Shown piece by piece: positions 18,690 to 26,514 of a stretch of DNA of 64,000 nt. The translations under genes and the position numbers were made by a program. The notes beneath the pieces are model-generated. The model was not told where the DNA came from and made no database searches. It worked only from the letters and a program-made list of their open reading frames with translations. The DNA lies in NCBI RefSeq assembly GCF_900289145.1, contig NZ_OKQO01000005.1:124001-188000 (forward strand), in the 5' to 3' direction. Source of the DNA: Neobittarella massiliensis (ex Bilen et al. 2018). GTDB taxonomy: Bacteria > Bacillota > Clostridia > Oscillospirales > Ruminococcaceae. The number at the start of each line of letters is the position of its first letter. The first letter of the stretch is position 1.

Positions 18690-19157
18690 ATTACACCTCC
18701 TCAGCGTTCTCTGTTGAGATTTTATGTCAATTTGGTCTCTGTCTACAATGGACGATGGTACATAATCTACACATTTATGAAATAACACAAAAATAGCCCC
18801 AATTGCTTAGGGGAAACTTACTGCATATTTGTATTTGGTACCGCTCTCAGAACTGTCATATAATTCATGCGCTTTTACCCAAGACTATATCTCATAGTTC
18901 GCCCTGTATATTTTTAGTATTCGATGTCTAAACCTGACCCTTTTTTCTGTTGCGCGCTCCCCCCGCCTGCCGGCTACGCCGCGCGGCGGGGTATTTTTTT
19001 ACGCCAATAAGGCCGGCAGCCTTTAAAAAGCTGTCGGCCTTATCCTGCGGTGTGCGCTGTATTTGCTGTATCGCAGTGCTACACGCCGCCGAGTGCAGAT
19101 ATGCCCGGTTATGTAGGGGCGCCCGCCGGCGCCCCTGGTCTGCTGTCAGAAGGCGCT
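18690..19157. other. AT-rich intergenic region with two hairpins
   Basis: No gene is visible. Bases 18700-18950 are much more AT-rich than the surroundings. A plus-strand hairpin with CCCCGCC / GGCGGGG arms and a T-run (about 18962-19000) looks like a terminator with no plus-strand gene before it. A second stem, ATAAGGCCGGCAGC / GCTGTCGGCCTTAT (about 19007-19046), follows. A short non-coding RNA ending at the first hairpin is possible. Confidence 0.4.
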
Positions 19158-19853
19158 CTACTGGGCGTCTTTTTTGGTGGGGTGTACGGTGCAGCGGGGA
19201 TGGTGTACCGGCGCATACACAGACGAGAGCTTCAGCGGGCGGCGGCCGGTGTTGACGATGTTATGCCAGGTACCGGCGGGGACGAACACGCCGTAACCGC
19301 TGTAGAGCTGCTTGCGGTAGGTCATATGTGTGCGGCAGCTGCCCATTTTAACGGTGGCCATTCCTTCTTCTACGCGGATAAACTGATCTGTATCCGGGTG
19401 CATCTCCAAGCCGATATCGCCGCGCACCGGAATAGACATCAGCGTCATCTGCAGGTACTCGCCGGTCCAGTAAGCAGTGCGGAAATCACAGTTCTTCTGT
19501 GCCGCGGTCTCGATGTTGGCCACATACGGCCCAGGGCCGTGGTCGGTATCACAGTGGATATCGGGGCACTCGTCGGGGTCAGGATCAGGCTCGGGTCTGC
19601 CGCCACAGCCGCAGCCCGGCTCCTCCGGCTCGGGTTCAGGGCGTCCACCGCAGCCGCCGTCCGGGCGGTGATGGTGGTCGTGATCGGGTCTGCCGCCACA
19701 GCCGCAGCCCGGCTCCTCCGGCTCGGGGCGCTCCACCGGGAACTCCTCGTAGCAGTCGCAGTGGCGGTCGGGGCAATCCACCAGGTTCTCCTCATCCTGG
19801 TGGCAGTTACAGCGGATATTGGTGAAGAATACATCTTCGTGGTGATTGGGCAT
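19158..19853 (-). CDS. Cupin protein with N-terminal Cys/His/Pro-Gly-rich repeat arm
   Basis: A 231-residue protein in two parts. Residues 1-115 are low-complexity and rich in Cys, His, Pro, Gly and acidic residues, including two near-identical EEPGCGCGGRP units around an HDHHHRPDGGCGGRP segment. Residues about 120-225 are a cupin barrel: FRTAYWTGEYLQMTLMSIPV, HPDTDQFIRVEEG and FVPAGTWHNIVNTG. The cupin alone is a common clostridial small protein; the arm is unusual and could bind metal or crosslink. A spore-coat role is only a guess. ATG 19853 follows AAAGGAGA. Confidence 0.8.
   Translation of the reverse strand: MPNHHEDVFFTNIRCNCHQDEENLVDCPDRHCDCYEEFPVERPEPEEPGCGCGGRPDHDHHHRPDGGCGGRPEPEPEEPGCGCGGRPEPDPDPDECPDIHCDTDHGPGPYVANIETAAQKNCDFRTAYWTGEYLQMTLMSIPVRGDIGLEMHPDTDQFIRVEEGMATVKMGSCRTHMTYRKQLYSGYGVFVPAGTWHNIVNTGRRPLKLSSVYAPVHHPRCTVHPTKKDAQ
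19591..19727 (-). repeat. 44-bp direct repeat inside the cupin gene
   Basis: The stretch beginning TCGGGTCTGCCGCCACAGCC recurs exactly at 19591-19634 and 19684-19727, in frame. It encodes the two PEPEEPGCGCGGRP-like units, so the arm grew by duplication. Confidence 0.88.
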
Positions 19854-20088
19854 ATCGCTATCTCCTTTCCTATGTGCTGACAGCACTCCAGTTTATGTCT
19901 CGGCGACAGCGGCGGTACCGGTGGTGCGGCGCGCTTTTACACACCGCGTCGGCAACTGCGGCAAAAGCGCAGCTGTCGGCGGCTTTATCAGCTGCGTCCA
20001 CCGCCTAAAAACGCCCCTCACCCCATATTTCGCCCATCCCTCGCCGCGCAGCCCGGCTCCAGCACCACACCGATCCGCAGCTCCTGTT

Positions 20089-20117
20089 TTGCCAGCCGCG
20101 CTGCGAAGTGCTATAAT
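20089..20117 (+). promoter_or_regulatory. Promoter of the lipase gene
   Basis: TTGCCA - 17 bp - TATAAT, about 50 bp before the ATG at 20167. The rest of 19854-20088 holds no gene. Confidence 0.85.
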
Positions 20118-20166
20118 ATGGTTATCGATACAGCGCAAAGCGCGTCACCGAAAGGAGCTCAAAAGC

Positions 20167-21504
20167 ATGTTGGCAGCAAAGCGGGCACTGGCGGCAGCCG
20201 GGTTGTTATCGCTCATCAACACACCGCTGTGGGTGGGCTTGGCCGGTGGCCCGCTGTGGCTGCATATCGCTTTTACCGCGCTGCTGACGGCGCTCTATCT
20301 GGCTCTGCACATCCGCCCCCGCAGGCTGCCCGAAGGCGGCCGCCTGCAGGTCATGATGGGCGGGCGCGAGCTGCTGGTGCTCTCCTGCCCGGTATTGCTG
20401 GTGCAGCCGGTGCTGCTCGTGTCGGCCTGTACCCGCTGGAAACACCTGTTTTCACTGGGGCGGCGCATCGGGGCGATCGCGCTGTCACTGCTGCTGGTGG
20501 CCGCACTGCTTACAAACGGCTTTTTGCGGCTGATGTTCACCTGCCAGCGGCTGCGCATCCTCTGGCGGGTGCTGCTCCTGCTATGCTGGTGGGTGCCGGT
20601 GGTCGGTCCGCTGCTGCTCATCAAGGCCTGTTCGCTGGCCCAGGCCGAGTACCGGTTTGAAGCCGCCCGCGCCCAACTGCAGGTCCTGCGCCGCGACAGC
20701 CAGGTCTGTGCCACCCGCTACCCGCTGCTGCTGGTGCACGGTATCTTTTTCAGAGATTGGCAGCTCGTAAACTACTGGGGCCGCATCCCCAAAGCGCTCA
20801 TTCAAAATGGGGCCACCATCTTTTACGGGCAGCAGCAATCGGCCGCCAGCGTGGCCCGCAGCGCCGCCGAACTGGCCCGGCAGATCGAGCGGGTCGTAGC
20901 GGCTACCGGCTGCGAAAAGGTCAATATCATCGCCCACTCCAAAGGCGGGCTCGATGCCCGTTATGCCATCAGCTGTCTGGGGCTGGCGCCACGGGTCGCC
21001 TCGCTCACCACCATCAACACCCCACACCGGGGCTGTGTGTTTGCCCAGGTGCTGCTAAAAAAGCTGCCCGGGGGTCTGGTGCGCTTTATCGCCACCCGCT
21101 ACAACAAACTGTTTGCCAAACTGGGCGATGACGACCCCGACTTTATGGCCGGGGTGCAGGACCTAACTGCCCAGCGCTGCGCCCAGCTGGCCCAGCAGAT
21201 GCCCGCCAGCGACGGTATTCTGTACCAGAGCGCGATGTCGGTGATGAAAAGGCCGGGCAGTGCCGCCCCGCCGCTCAATCTCAGCTACCGGCTGGTCAAA
21301 AAATATGACCGGGCCGAAAACGACGGTCTGGTGGCCCTGCCGTCCGCCCAATATGGCAAATTTTTAGGCTGTCTGCGCGCCGGCGGCAAGCGGGGCATCT
21401 CCCACGGCGACATGATCGATCTTATGCGTGAAGATATCCCCGGTTTCGATGTGCGCGAGTTCTATATCGGTCTTGTCAGAGATCTAAAGGCGCGGGGCCT
21501 GTAG
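20167..21504 (+). CDS. Membrane-anchored alpha/beta hydrolase (lipase-like)
   Basis: A 445-residue protein. The N-terminal 165 residues or so contain about four hydrophobic helices. The rest is an alpha/beta hydrolase with the oxyanion segment YPLLLVHGIFFRDW, nucleophile elbow NIIAHSKGGLDARY (Ser of AHSKG), and a C-terminal ISHGDMIDL supplying the likely catalytic His. This resembles clostridial triacylglycerol-lipase-like proteins. The catalytic domain's side of the membrane is uncertain. ATG 20167 follows AAAGGAGC. Single-gene unit with its own promoter; the strong hairpin at 21532-21576 separates it from the convergent cyclase. Confidence 0.85.
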   Translation: MLAAKRALAAAGLLSLINTPLWVGLAGGPLWLHIAFTALLTALYLALHIRPRRLPEGGRLQVMMGGRELLVLSCPVLLVQPVLLVSACTRWKHLFSLGRRIGAIALSLLLVAALLTNGFLRLMFTCQRLRILWRVLLLLCWWVPVVGPLLLIKACSLAQAEYRFEAARAQLQVLRRDSQVCATRYPLLLVHGIFFRDWQLVNYWGRIPKALIQNGATIFYGQQQSAASVARSAAELARQIERVVAATGCEKVNIIAHSKGGLDARYAISCLGLAPRVASLTTINTPHRGCVFAQVLLKKLPGGLVRFIATRYNKLFAKLGDDDPDFMAGVQDLTAQRCAQLAQQMPASDGILYQSAMSVMKRPGSAAPPLNLSYRLVKKYDRAENDGLVALPSAQYGKFLGCLRAGGKRGISHGDMIDLMREDIPGFDVREFYIGLVRDLKARGL

Positions 21505-21531
21505 CCCCTGCCGTACTATGTACATCACAAA

Positions 21532-21576
21532 CAGCGCCCCGGGCACCTCCTCTGTAAGAAGGCGCCCGGGGCGCTG
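21532..21576. terminator. Strong hairpin between convergent genes
   Basis: A perfect 13-bp stem CAGCGCCCCGGGC / GCCCGGGGCGCTG with a 19-nt loop but no T-run. It may block read-through in both directions. Confidence 0.65.
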
Positions 21577-21609
21577 ATCACATCTATCTGTTCTATCTTG
21601 TCTGCCCGT

Positions 21610-22515
21610 TCACTGCGGGCCCGCCACCACGCAGCAGCTGCGGCGCTTTTTGGCCTGGTACAGCGCGGCGTCAGCTGCGCTAAAAAGCGCCTGATAGCTT
21701 TTTCCGTGCTGCGGCCACCGGGCCAACCCCATGCTCTTGGTGGCCCCCCACTGCAGCGGGTCTTTTAAAAAGCGGTCTATCTGCCGCGGCAGTTCCCCGC
21801 ACCACTCGGTCCCATGGGCAAACACCACAAATTCGTCGCCGCCCCAGCGGGCGATCATCGCCTCGGGCCCAAAAGCGGTCCGCAGTTGGTCGGCTACCTG
21901 CTTGAGCGCACCGTCGCCGGCGGTGTGGCCGTGGGTGTCGTTGAGCTGTTTAAAAGCATCCAGGTCCACCAGCAGCAGCGCGTGGGGGCCGCCGGGTTCC
22001 CGGCGCAGCACACGCTCGATATATGCCTCCCCATAGCGGCGGTTATACAGGCCGGTCAGCGGGTCCATGTGGGCGGCTGTCTCAAAGAAGTCGGCCCGGC
22101 GCTTGAGCGGGTCGATATTCGAGACCACCCCCACCATAAAGGCGGGCTCCCCGTCTTGTAAGATGGGCACCACATCGATCTTGCACCAGGTATAGTCCTC
22201 GTCACCGGCGCACATGCGCGCCTGATACGAGGCCGGCTGCCCCGCCAGCACCGCCGCAAATGCGCGCGCCACGGTGGGGTGGTCGTCGGGGTGGGAGAAG
22301 TAACCCGACACCGCACGGCAGTATGCCTGCGGCGACAGATCGCTAAAGGCGGCCACATCGCGCAAGATCGTGTCGCCGTCTTTTCCAAAGATCGCCTCTG
22401 CATTTTCAAAAAAGGTATAGCGCTGGTTTTTCAGGTCCACCTCGTACACGCAGATGCCGGCCGCCCGCATGGCGATGGTAAAACGCTCTTTATAGCGCCG
22501 CAGTGATTTGAGCAA
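21610..22515 (-). CDS. PAS-GGDEF diguanylate cyclase
   Basis: A 301-residue cytoplasmic signalling enzyme. A PAS-like sensor (about residues 10-125, with YEVDLKNQRYTFF and VVPILQDGEPAFMVGVV) precedes a GGDEF domain: DPLTGLYNRRY, LLVDLDAFKQLND and the intact active loop RWGGDEFVVF. It should make cyclic di-GMP from two GTP. No RxxD inhibitory site precedes GGDEF. I place the start at TTG 22515 because GGGAGG lies 7 nt upstream; the ATG at 22581 overlaps the probable -10 box and so is unlikely to be transcribed. Confidence 0.85.
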   Translation of the reverse strand: MLKSLRRYKERFTIAMRAAGICVYEVDLKNQRYTFFENAEAIFGKDGDTILRDVAAFSDLSPQAYCRAVSGYFSHPDDHPTVARAFAAVLAGQPASYQARMCAGDEDYTWCKIDVVPILQDGEPAFMVGVVSNIDPLKRRADFFETAAHMDPLTGLYNRRYGEAYIERVLRREPGGPHALLLVDLDAFKQLNDTHGHTAGDGALKQVADQLRTAFGPEAMIARWGGDEFVVFAHGTEWCGELPRQIDRFLKDPLQWGATKSMGLARWPQHGKSYQALFSAADAALYQAKKRRSCCVVAGPQ

Positions 22516-22579
22516 ACGCACACCTCCCGCCTGGCCACCGGGGACGCTGTGCTCTGCTCCCGGCGCATATTTCGTTTTC

Positions 22580-22608
22580 ATTATAACAGTGTGCGCTTAT
22601 ATATGCCA
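22580..22608 (-). promoter_or_regulatory. Probable promoter of the PAS-GGDEF gene
   Basis: Minus strand TATAAT with a weak -35 (TGGCAT) 17 bp upstream. Its position over the first in-frame ATG supports the downstream TTG start. Confidence 0.6.
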
Positions 22609-22764
22609 GCTATTTTCCATTAATATATACACAGTATATAAATAGCTGATAAAAAGATGGTATAGCTCCACTTATATCGGTACTGCGGCAAGTTGACAGT
22701 CCTCTTCCCTATGGGGTATGCTAAAAAACAGCCAAACATACCGCAACGACAGGAGGAACATCAC

Positions 22765-23799
22765 ATGATCCGTTTTAACTGCGACTACAGCGAAGGGGCC
22801 CACCCCCGCATTCTGGAACTCATGCAGCAGACCAACCTGGAGCAGTGTCCCGGCTACGGGGAGGACAGCCACTGCGACCGCGCCCGGGCTCTCATCCGTA
22901 AGGCCTGCGGCGGCGCCCCGGTAGAGGTCCACTTTATGGTGGGCGGGACCCAGACCAACCTGACGGTGATCTCCGGTCTGTTGCGCCCCCATCAGGGGGT
23001 CATCAGTGCCGCCAGCGGCCACATCGGCGTCCACGAGACCGGCGCTATCGAGGCCACCGGCCACAAGGTGCTCACGCTCCCCAGCAGCGACGGCAAGATC
23101 ACCGCCGCCCAGGTAGAGGCGCTCCTGGACGAGCACTGGCACGACGAGACCCACCAGCACATGGTACAGCCGGGCATGGTCTATATCTCGCTGCCCACCG
23201 AGCTGGGCACCATCTACCAAAAAAGCGAGCTGACGGCGCTGTACCAGGTGTGCCGTAAAAATCATCTGCCCCTGTATATCGACGGGGCGCGCCTGGGCTA
23301 CGGGCTGGCCGCCGCCGGATGCGACTTCGACCTGGCCGACCTGTGCGCGCTGTGCGACTGCTTTTATATCGGCGGCACCAAGCAGGGGGCGCTGCTTGGC
23401 GAGGCACTGGTGCTGTGCCGCCCCCAGCTGTTGCCCGATTTTCGCTACCTGATGAAGCAGCGCGGCGGCATGCTGGCCAAAGGTAAACTGCTGGGCCTGC
23501 AGTTCGAGGCGCTGTTCTCTGATGGGCTGTACTTCCAGCTGTCGCGCCACGCCGTAGAGATGGCCGACCGCATCGCCGCCACCTGCCAGAAAAAAGGTAT
23601 CCCCCCGCTGGTGGTCACCGGCACCAACCAGCTGTTTTACATCTTCAGCGACGAGGCGCTGACGGCGCTGCAGCAAAAATACGCCTTCTCTTACTGGGGC
23701 CGTATAGACGAGCGCCACAGCGCAGTGCGTATCTGCACCAGCTGGGCCACCACCGAGGACGATACCGCTGCGCTCTGCGCCGATCTCACCGCGCTGTAA
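22765..23799 (+). CDS. Threonine aldolase / beta-eliminating lyase family
   Basis: A 344-residue PLP-dependent fold-type I enzyme of the low-specificity threonine aldolase family. Seen: the N-terminal FNCDYSEGAHPRILELM, the phosphate-binding VGGTQTNLTVI loop, the Asp that contacts the PLP ring in LYIDGARLGYGL, and the Schiff-base Lys in FYIGGTKQGALLGEA. It should cleave L-threonine or allo-threonine to glycine and acetaldehyde. ATG 22765 follows AGGAGG. Single-gene unit with a terminator at 23848-23880. Confidence 0.92.
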   Translation: MIRFNCDYSEGAHPRILELMQQTNLEQCPGYGEDSHCDRARALIRKACGGAPVEVHFMVGGTQTNLTVISGLLRPHQGVISAASGHIGVHETGAIEATGHKVLTLPSSDGKITAAQVEALLDEHWHDETHQHMVQPGMVYISLPTELGTIYQKSELTALYQVCRKNHLPLYIDGARLGYGLAAAGCDFDLADLCALCDCFYIGGTKQGALLGEALVLCRPQLLPDFRYLMKQRGGMLAKGKLLGLQFEALFSDGLYFQLSRHAVEMADRIAATCQKKGIPPLVVTGTNQLFYIFSDEALTALQQKYAFSYWGRIDERHSAVRICTSWATTEDDTAALCADLTAL

Positions 23800-23847
23800 A
23801 GCGGCCCTTTTGGCAGCGGCCAATCGGTCGCCGCGACCCGCTTCCCC

Positions 23848-23880
23848 GGCGGCACAGCAACCCAGCTGTGCCGCCTTTTT
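23848..23880 (+). terminator. Terminator of the aldolase gene
   Basis: GGCGGCACAGC / GCTGTGCCGCC with a 6-nt loop, then TTTTT. Confidence 0.9.
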
Positions 23881-23912
23881 GCGTACCTCCCCAACATATT
23901 TTTTAGATGTAC

Positions 23913-23966
23913 TTGACAAAACAGATCGAAGTGATATTATAATGATATCAAACAGAAATGATCTGT
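23913..23966 (+). promoter_or_regulatory. SPFH-operon promoter with nested operators
   Basis: TTGACA at 23913-23918 with overlapping -10 choices TATTAT (16-bp spacer) and TATAAT (19-bp). The -10 lies in the centre of an inverted repeat TGATAT-7-ATATCA (23932-23950). An outer pair ACAGATC / GATCTGT (23921-23927, 23960-23966) encloses it. This is a strong sign of a repressor operator. Confidence 0.75.
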
Positions 23967-23982
23967 ATAAGGGGGAACTACC

Positions 23983-25008
23983 GTGAAAGAGATCGTGCTG
24001 CAAAACAAGAAAAACGGTATGGCTGTGCTGCTGGTGACCGTGGTGCTGTACCTGCTGGCGGTCGCCGGATGTGTGGGCGGCGGTATGCTGCTGCCGGGCG
24101 CCTTTGGGGTGGTGCTGCTGGTAGTGAGTATCCTGTGGCTGAGCCTGGGCTGGATACCGCTGCTGGGCCTAAAGGTATTGAGACCGCAAGAAGCGCTGGT
24201 GCTCACCCTGTTTGGCAAATACATCGGCACGCTCAAGAGTGAGGGCTTTTACTTTGTAACCCCCTTCTGCTCCAGTGTCAACCCGGCCGCCAAGACCAAA
24301 CTCAGCCAGAGCGGCGACGTGGACGGCGGCAGCGCCAAAACCTCGGTGATCTTTAACACCGCCGCTGTCTCGGCCACCGGGGCCGAGCTGGCCAACCGCA
24401 AGATCTCTTTAAAGATCATGACCCTCAACAACAGCCGCCAAAAGATCAACGACTGCCTGGGCAATCCAGTAGAGATCGGCATCGCCGTCATGTGGCGGGT
24501 GGTCGACACCGCCAAAGCGGTATTTTGTGTCGACAACTTTAAAGAGTACCTCTCGCTGCAGTGCGACAGCGCCCTGCGCAACATCGTACGCATCTACCCC
24601 TATGATATCGCCCCGGGCGTCGATACCACCGGCGACGGGGTGGCCGACGAGGGCAGCCTGCGCGGCTCCAGCGAGATCGTAGCTGCCCGCATCCGCGACG
24701 AGATCCAGCAAAAGGTAGCCGAGGCCGGGCTCGAGATCATCGAAGCCCGCATCACCTACCTGGCTTACGCGCCGGAGATCGCCGCCGTCATGCTGCAGCG
24801 GCAGCAGGCCTCAGCCATCATCGACGCCCGCAAAATGATCGTCGACGGCGCGGTGGGCATGGTCGAGATGGCCCTAGAGCGCCTGGGCGAAAATCAGGTC
24901 GTAGAGCTGGATGAAGAGCGCAAAGCCGCCATGGTCTCCAATCTGTTGGTGGTGCTCTGCGGCAACCACGACGCCCAGCCCATCGTCAACTCGGGAAGCC
25001 TGTACTAA
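23983..25008 (+). CDS. SPFH/band 7 (stomatin-like) membrane protein
   Basis: A 341-residue membrane protein. Two hydrophobic helices at about residues 13-62 anchor it, followed by the SPFH domain ([24 protein letters not shown] start; [41 protein letters not shown]). The C-terminal helical region carries [17 protein letters not shown]. Such proteins form large oligomers that organise membrane domains. ATG 23983 follows AAGGGGG. The RHH gene starts 1 nt after its stop, so the two are translationally coupled. Confidence 0.9.
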   Translation: MKEIVLQNKKNGMAVLLVTVVLYLLAVAGCVGGGMLLPGAFGVVLLVVSILWLSLGWIPLLGLKVLRPQEALVLTLFGKYIGTLKSEGFYFVTPFCSSVNPAAKTKLSQSGDVDGGSAKTSVIFNTAAVSATGAELANRKISLKIMTLNNSRQKINDCLGNPVEIGIAVMWRVVDTAKAVFCVDNFKEYLSLQCDSALRNIVRIYPYDIAPGVDTTGDGVADEGSLRGSSEIVAARIRDEIQQKVAEAGLEIIEARITYLAYAPEIAAVMLQRQQASAIIDARKMIVDGAVGMVEMALERLGENQVVELDEERKAAMVSNLLVVLCGNHDAQPIVNSGSLY

Positions 25009-25009
25009 A

Positions 25010-25222
25010 ATGGCTGCCGTGCAAAAACAGCCCAAAAAGCAGGTGCCTCTGCGTCTCTCCGCCAAACTGTACGATGCGATCGCCGCCTGGGCCGAAGACG
25101 ATTTTCGCTCGGTCAACGGTCAGATCGAGTACCTGCTCTCTGAATGCGTGCGCCAGCGCAAGAAAAACGGCAAATACGTCTCTGACGAGCTGGATGTGCC
25201 GCCCGAACTGGATATCGAGTAA
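25010..25222 (+). CDS. Arc-like ribbon-helix-helix protein
   Basis: A 70-residue protein with an Arc/MetJ-type ribbon-helix-helix: strand KKQVPLRLSAKLYDAIAAWA, then helix 2 in SVNGQIEYLLSECVRQR, and an acidic tail (DELDVPPELDIE). Such proteins bind DNA as dimers and often autoregulate. ATG 25010 starts 1 nt after the SPFH stop, so expression depends on SPFH translation. It is a candidate ligand for the inverted repeats over the SPFH promoter; it could equally act only as a partner protein of SPFH. Confidence 0.85.
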   Translation: MAAVQKQPKKQVPLRLSAKLYDAIAAWAEDDFRSVNGQIEYLLSECVRQRKKNGKYVSDELDVPPELDIE

Positions 25223-25256
25223 AAAAGAGCCCCGCCGTACGGTGGGGCTCTTTTTT
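25221..25256 (+). terminator. Terminator of the SPFH-RHH operon
   Basis: Nearly perfect 16-bp stem (AGAGCCCCGCC / GGTGGGGCTCT core) flanked by A6 and T6. Confidence 0.95.
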
Positions 25257-25380
25257 GTGTACCGGCCGCGCGTCGGTCCCCCTGCACAGGGGCGGCGCAT
25301 GTCGCATGTAGAGGACAGCCAAATTGCCGCCGCACCAGATATACTATCTGCACAAATATCTTAAGCTGGGACACATGTCC

Positions 25381-25408
25381 TTGTAACAACTGCCGATTTC
25401 ACTATACT
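25381..25408 (+). promoter_or_regulatory. Promoter of the nucleoside hydrolase pair
   Basis: TTGTAA - 16 bp - TATACT, about 77 bp before the ATG at 25485. Confidence 0.7.
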
Positions 25409-25484
25409 GGTACTCGAAGGGGCGAGCTGCTCCCAAGAGAACGTCAAGCGGCACCCAGCCGCAGAATTTAAGGAGGTCACTCTT

Positions 25485-26474
25485 ATGCCCAGAAAAGTCA
25501 TACTGGATGTAGACACCGGTTCGGACGACGCCGTCGCTATCATCACGGCGCTGCTGTCACCCGAGGAATTCGATGTCCTCGGCATCTGTACCGTCAACGG
25601 CAACCGCGAGGTACGGCTTACGACCGACAACACGCTGCGGGTCCTCGATCTGCTGGGGATGCCCCAGATCCCCGTCTTTAAGGGATGCGAGTTCCCCATG
25701 GTCTCCACTTTAAAACCCGGCCGCAAGCCCAATATCCCCTGGCGTGAAGGCATGATGACCGGTATCGAGGCACTGGTCCACGGCGATCACCTCGAGATCC
25801 CCGAGACCGATCTAAAAGAGCAGGATACCTGCGCGGTGAGCTGGCTGGTCGACACGCTGCTGCACACCAAAGAAAAGATCACGCTCATCCCCGTGGGCCC
25901 GCTCACCAATATCGCCATGGCTATGCGCGTAGACGCCCGTATCTGCGAGAACATCGAGGAGATCATGATCATGGGCGGCGGCTTTATCACCAACAACTCG
26001 TCGGCAGTGTCTGAGTACAACATCTGGGTCGACCCCGAGGCGATGGAAGTGGTGCTGCAGTCCGGCTGCAAGATCACTTTGGTCCCGCTCGATGCCACCC
26101 ACGAGGCCTACCTCACCGTCAAAGACGCCGAGGTGCTGCGCTCCTACGGCACCAAGACGGCCGCCGCCGTGGCCGCCATCATTGAAAAGCGCTCGCGCGG
26201 GTACGCCAACGATGTAGATATGAAAGAGTACGCCGCCGCCCCCATCCACGACGCGCTGGCTGTCTGTGCGCTCATCGACCCGACCGTGCTGGTAGACGTA
26301 GAGCACGTCAACTGCCATGTGGACATCGCCGCCGGCTACGCCGATGGGCAGACCTGCCTGGACCGCCGTATGCGCACCACCAAAGACGGCCCCAACTGCT
26401 ATTTTGCCATGCACGCCGACCGCGAGAAGTTTAAAGATATGATCCTGGCTATCATGAAAAAAGCCACCCGGTAA
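25485..26474 (+). CDS. Nucleoside hydrolase (copy 1)
   Basis: A 329-residue calcium-dependent IU-type nucleoside hydrolase that splits ribonucleosides into base and ribose for salvage. The metal-binding N-terminal motif is ILDVDTGSDDAVA. The other active-site segments are TLIPVGPLTNIAMAM, IMIMGGGF, SEYNIWVDPEAM and the late His in IHDALAVC. ATG 25485 follows AAGGAGG. The second hydrolase begins 40 bp after its stop with its own AAAAGGAGG site, so they share one transcript. Confidence 0.93.
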   Translation: MPRKVILDVDTGSDDAVAIITALLSPEEFDVLGICTVNGNREVRLTTDNTLRVLDLLGMPQIPVFKGCEFPMVSTLKPGRKPNIPWREGMMTGIEALVHGDHLEIPETDLKEQDTCAVSWLVDTLLHTKEKITLIPVGPLTNIAMAMRVDARICENIEEIMIMGGGFITNNSSAVSEYNIWVDPEAMEVVLQSGCKITLVPLDATHEAYLTVKDAEVLRSYGTKTAAAVAAIIEKRSRGYANDVDMKEYAAAPIHDALAVCALIDPTVLVDVEHVNCHVDIAAGYADGQTCLDRRMRTTKDGPNCYFAMHADREKFKDMILAIMKKATR

Positions 26475-26514
26475 AACACACCGCTCTGATGCAGATAAAA
26501 GGAGGAACACTCTT

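Noticed and set aside
22672-24003. 443-codon minus-strand open frame opposite the threonine aldolase gene
   Set aside because: It is a shadow of the aldolase codons in GC-rich DNA; composition is repetitive (His/Val/Gln-rich), with no ribosome site or family resemblance.
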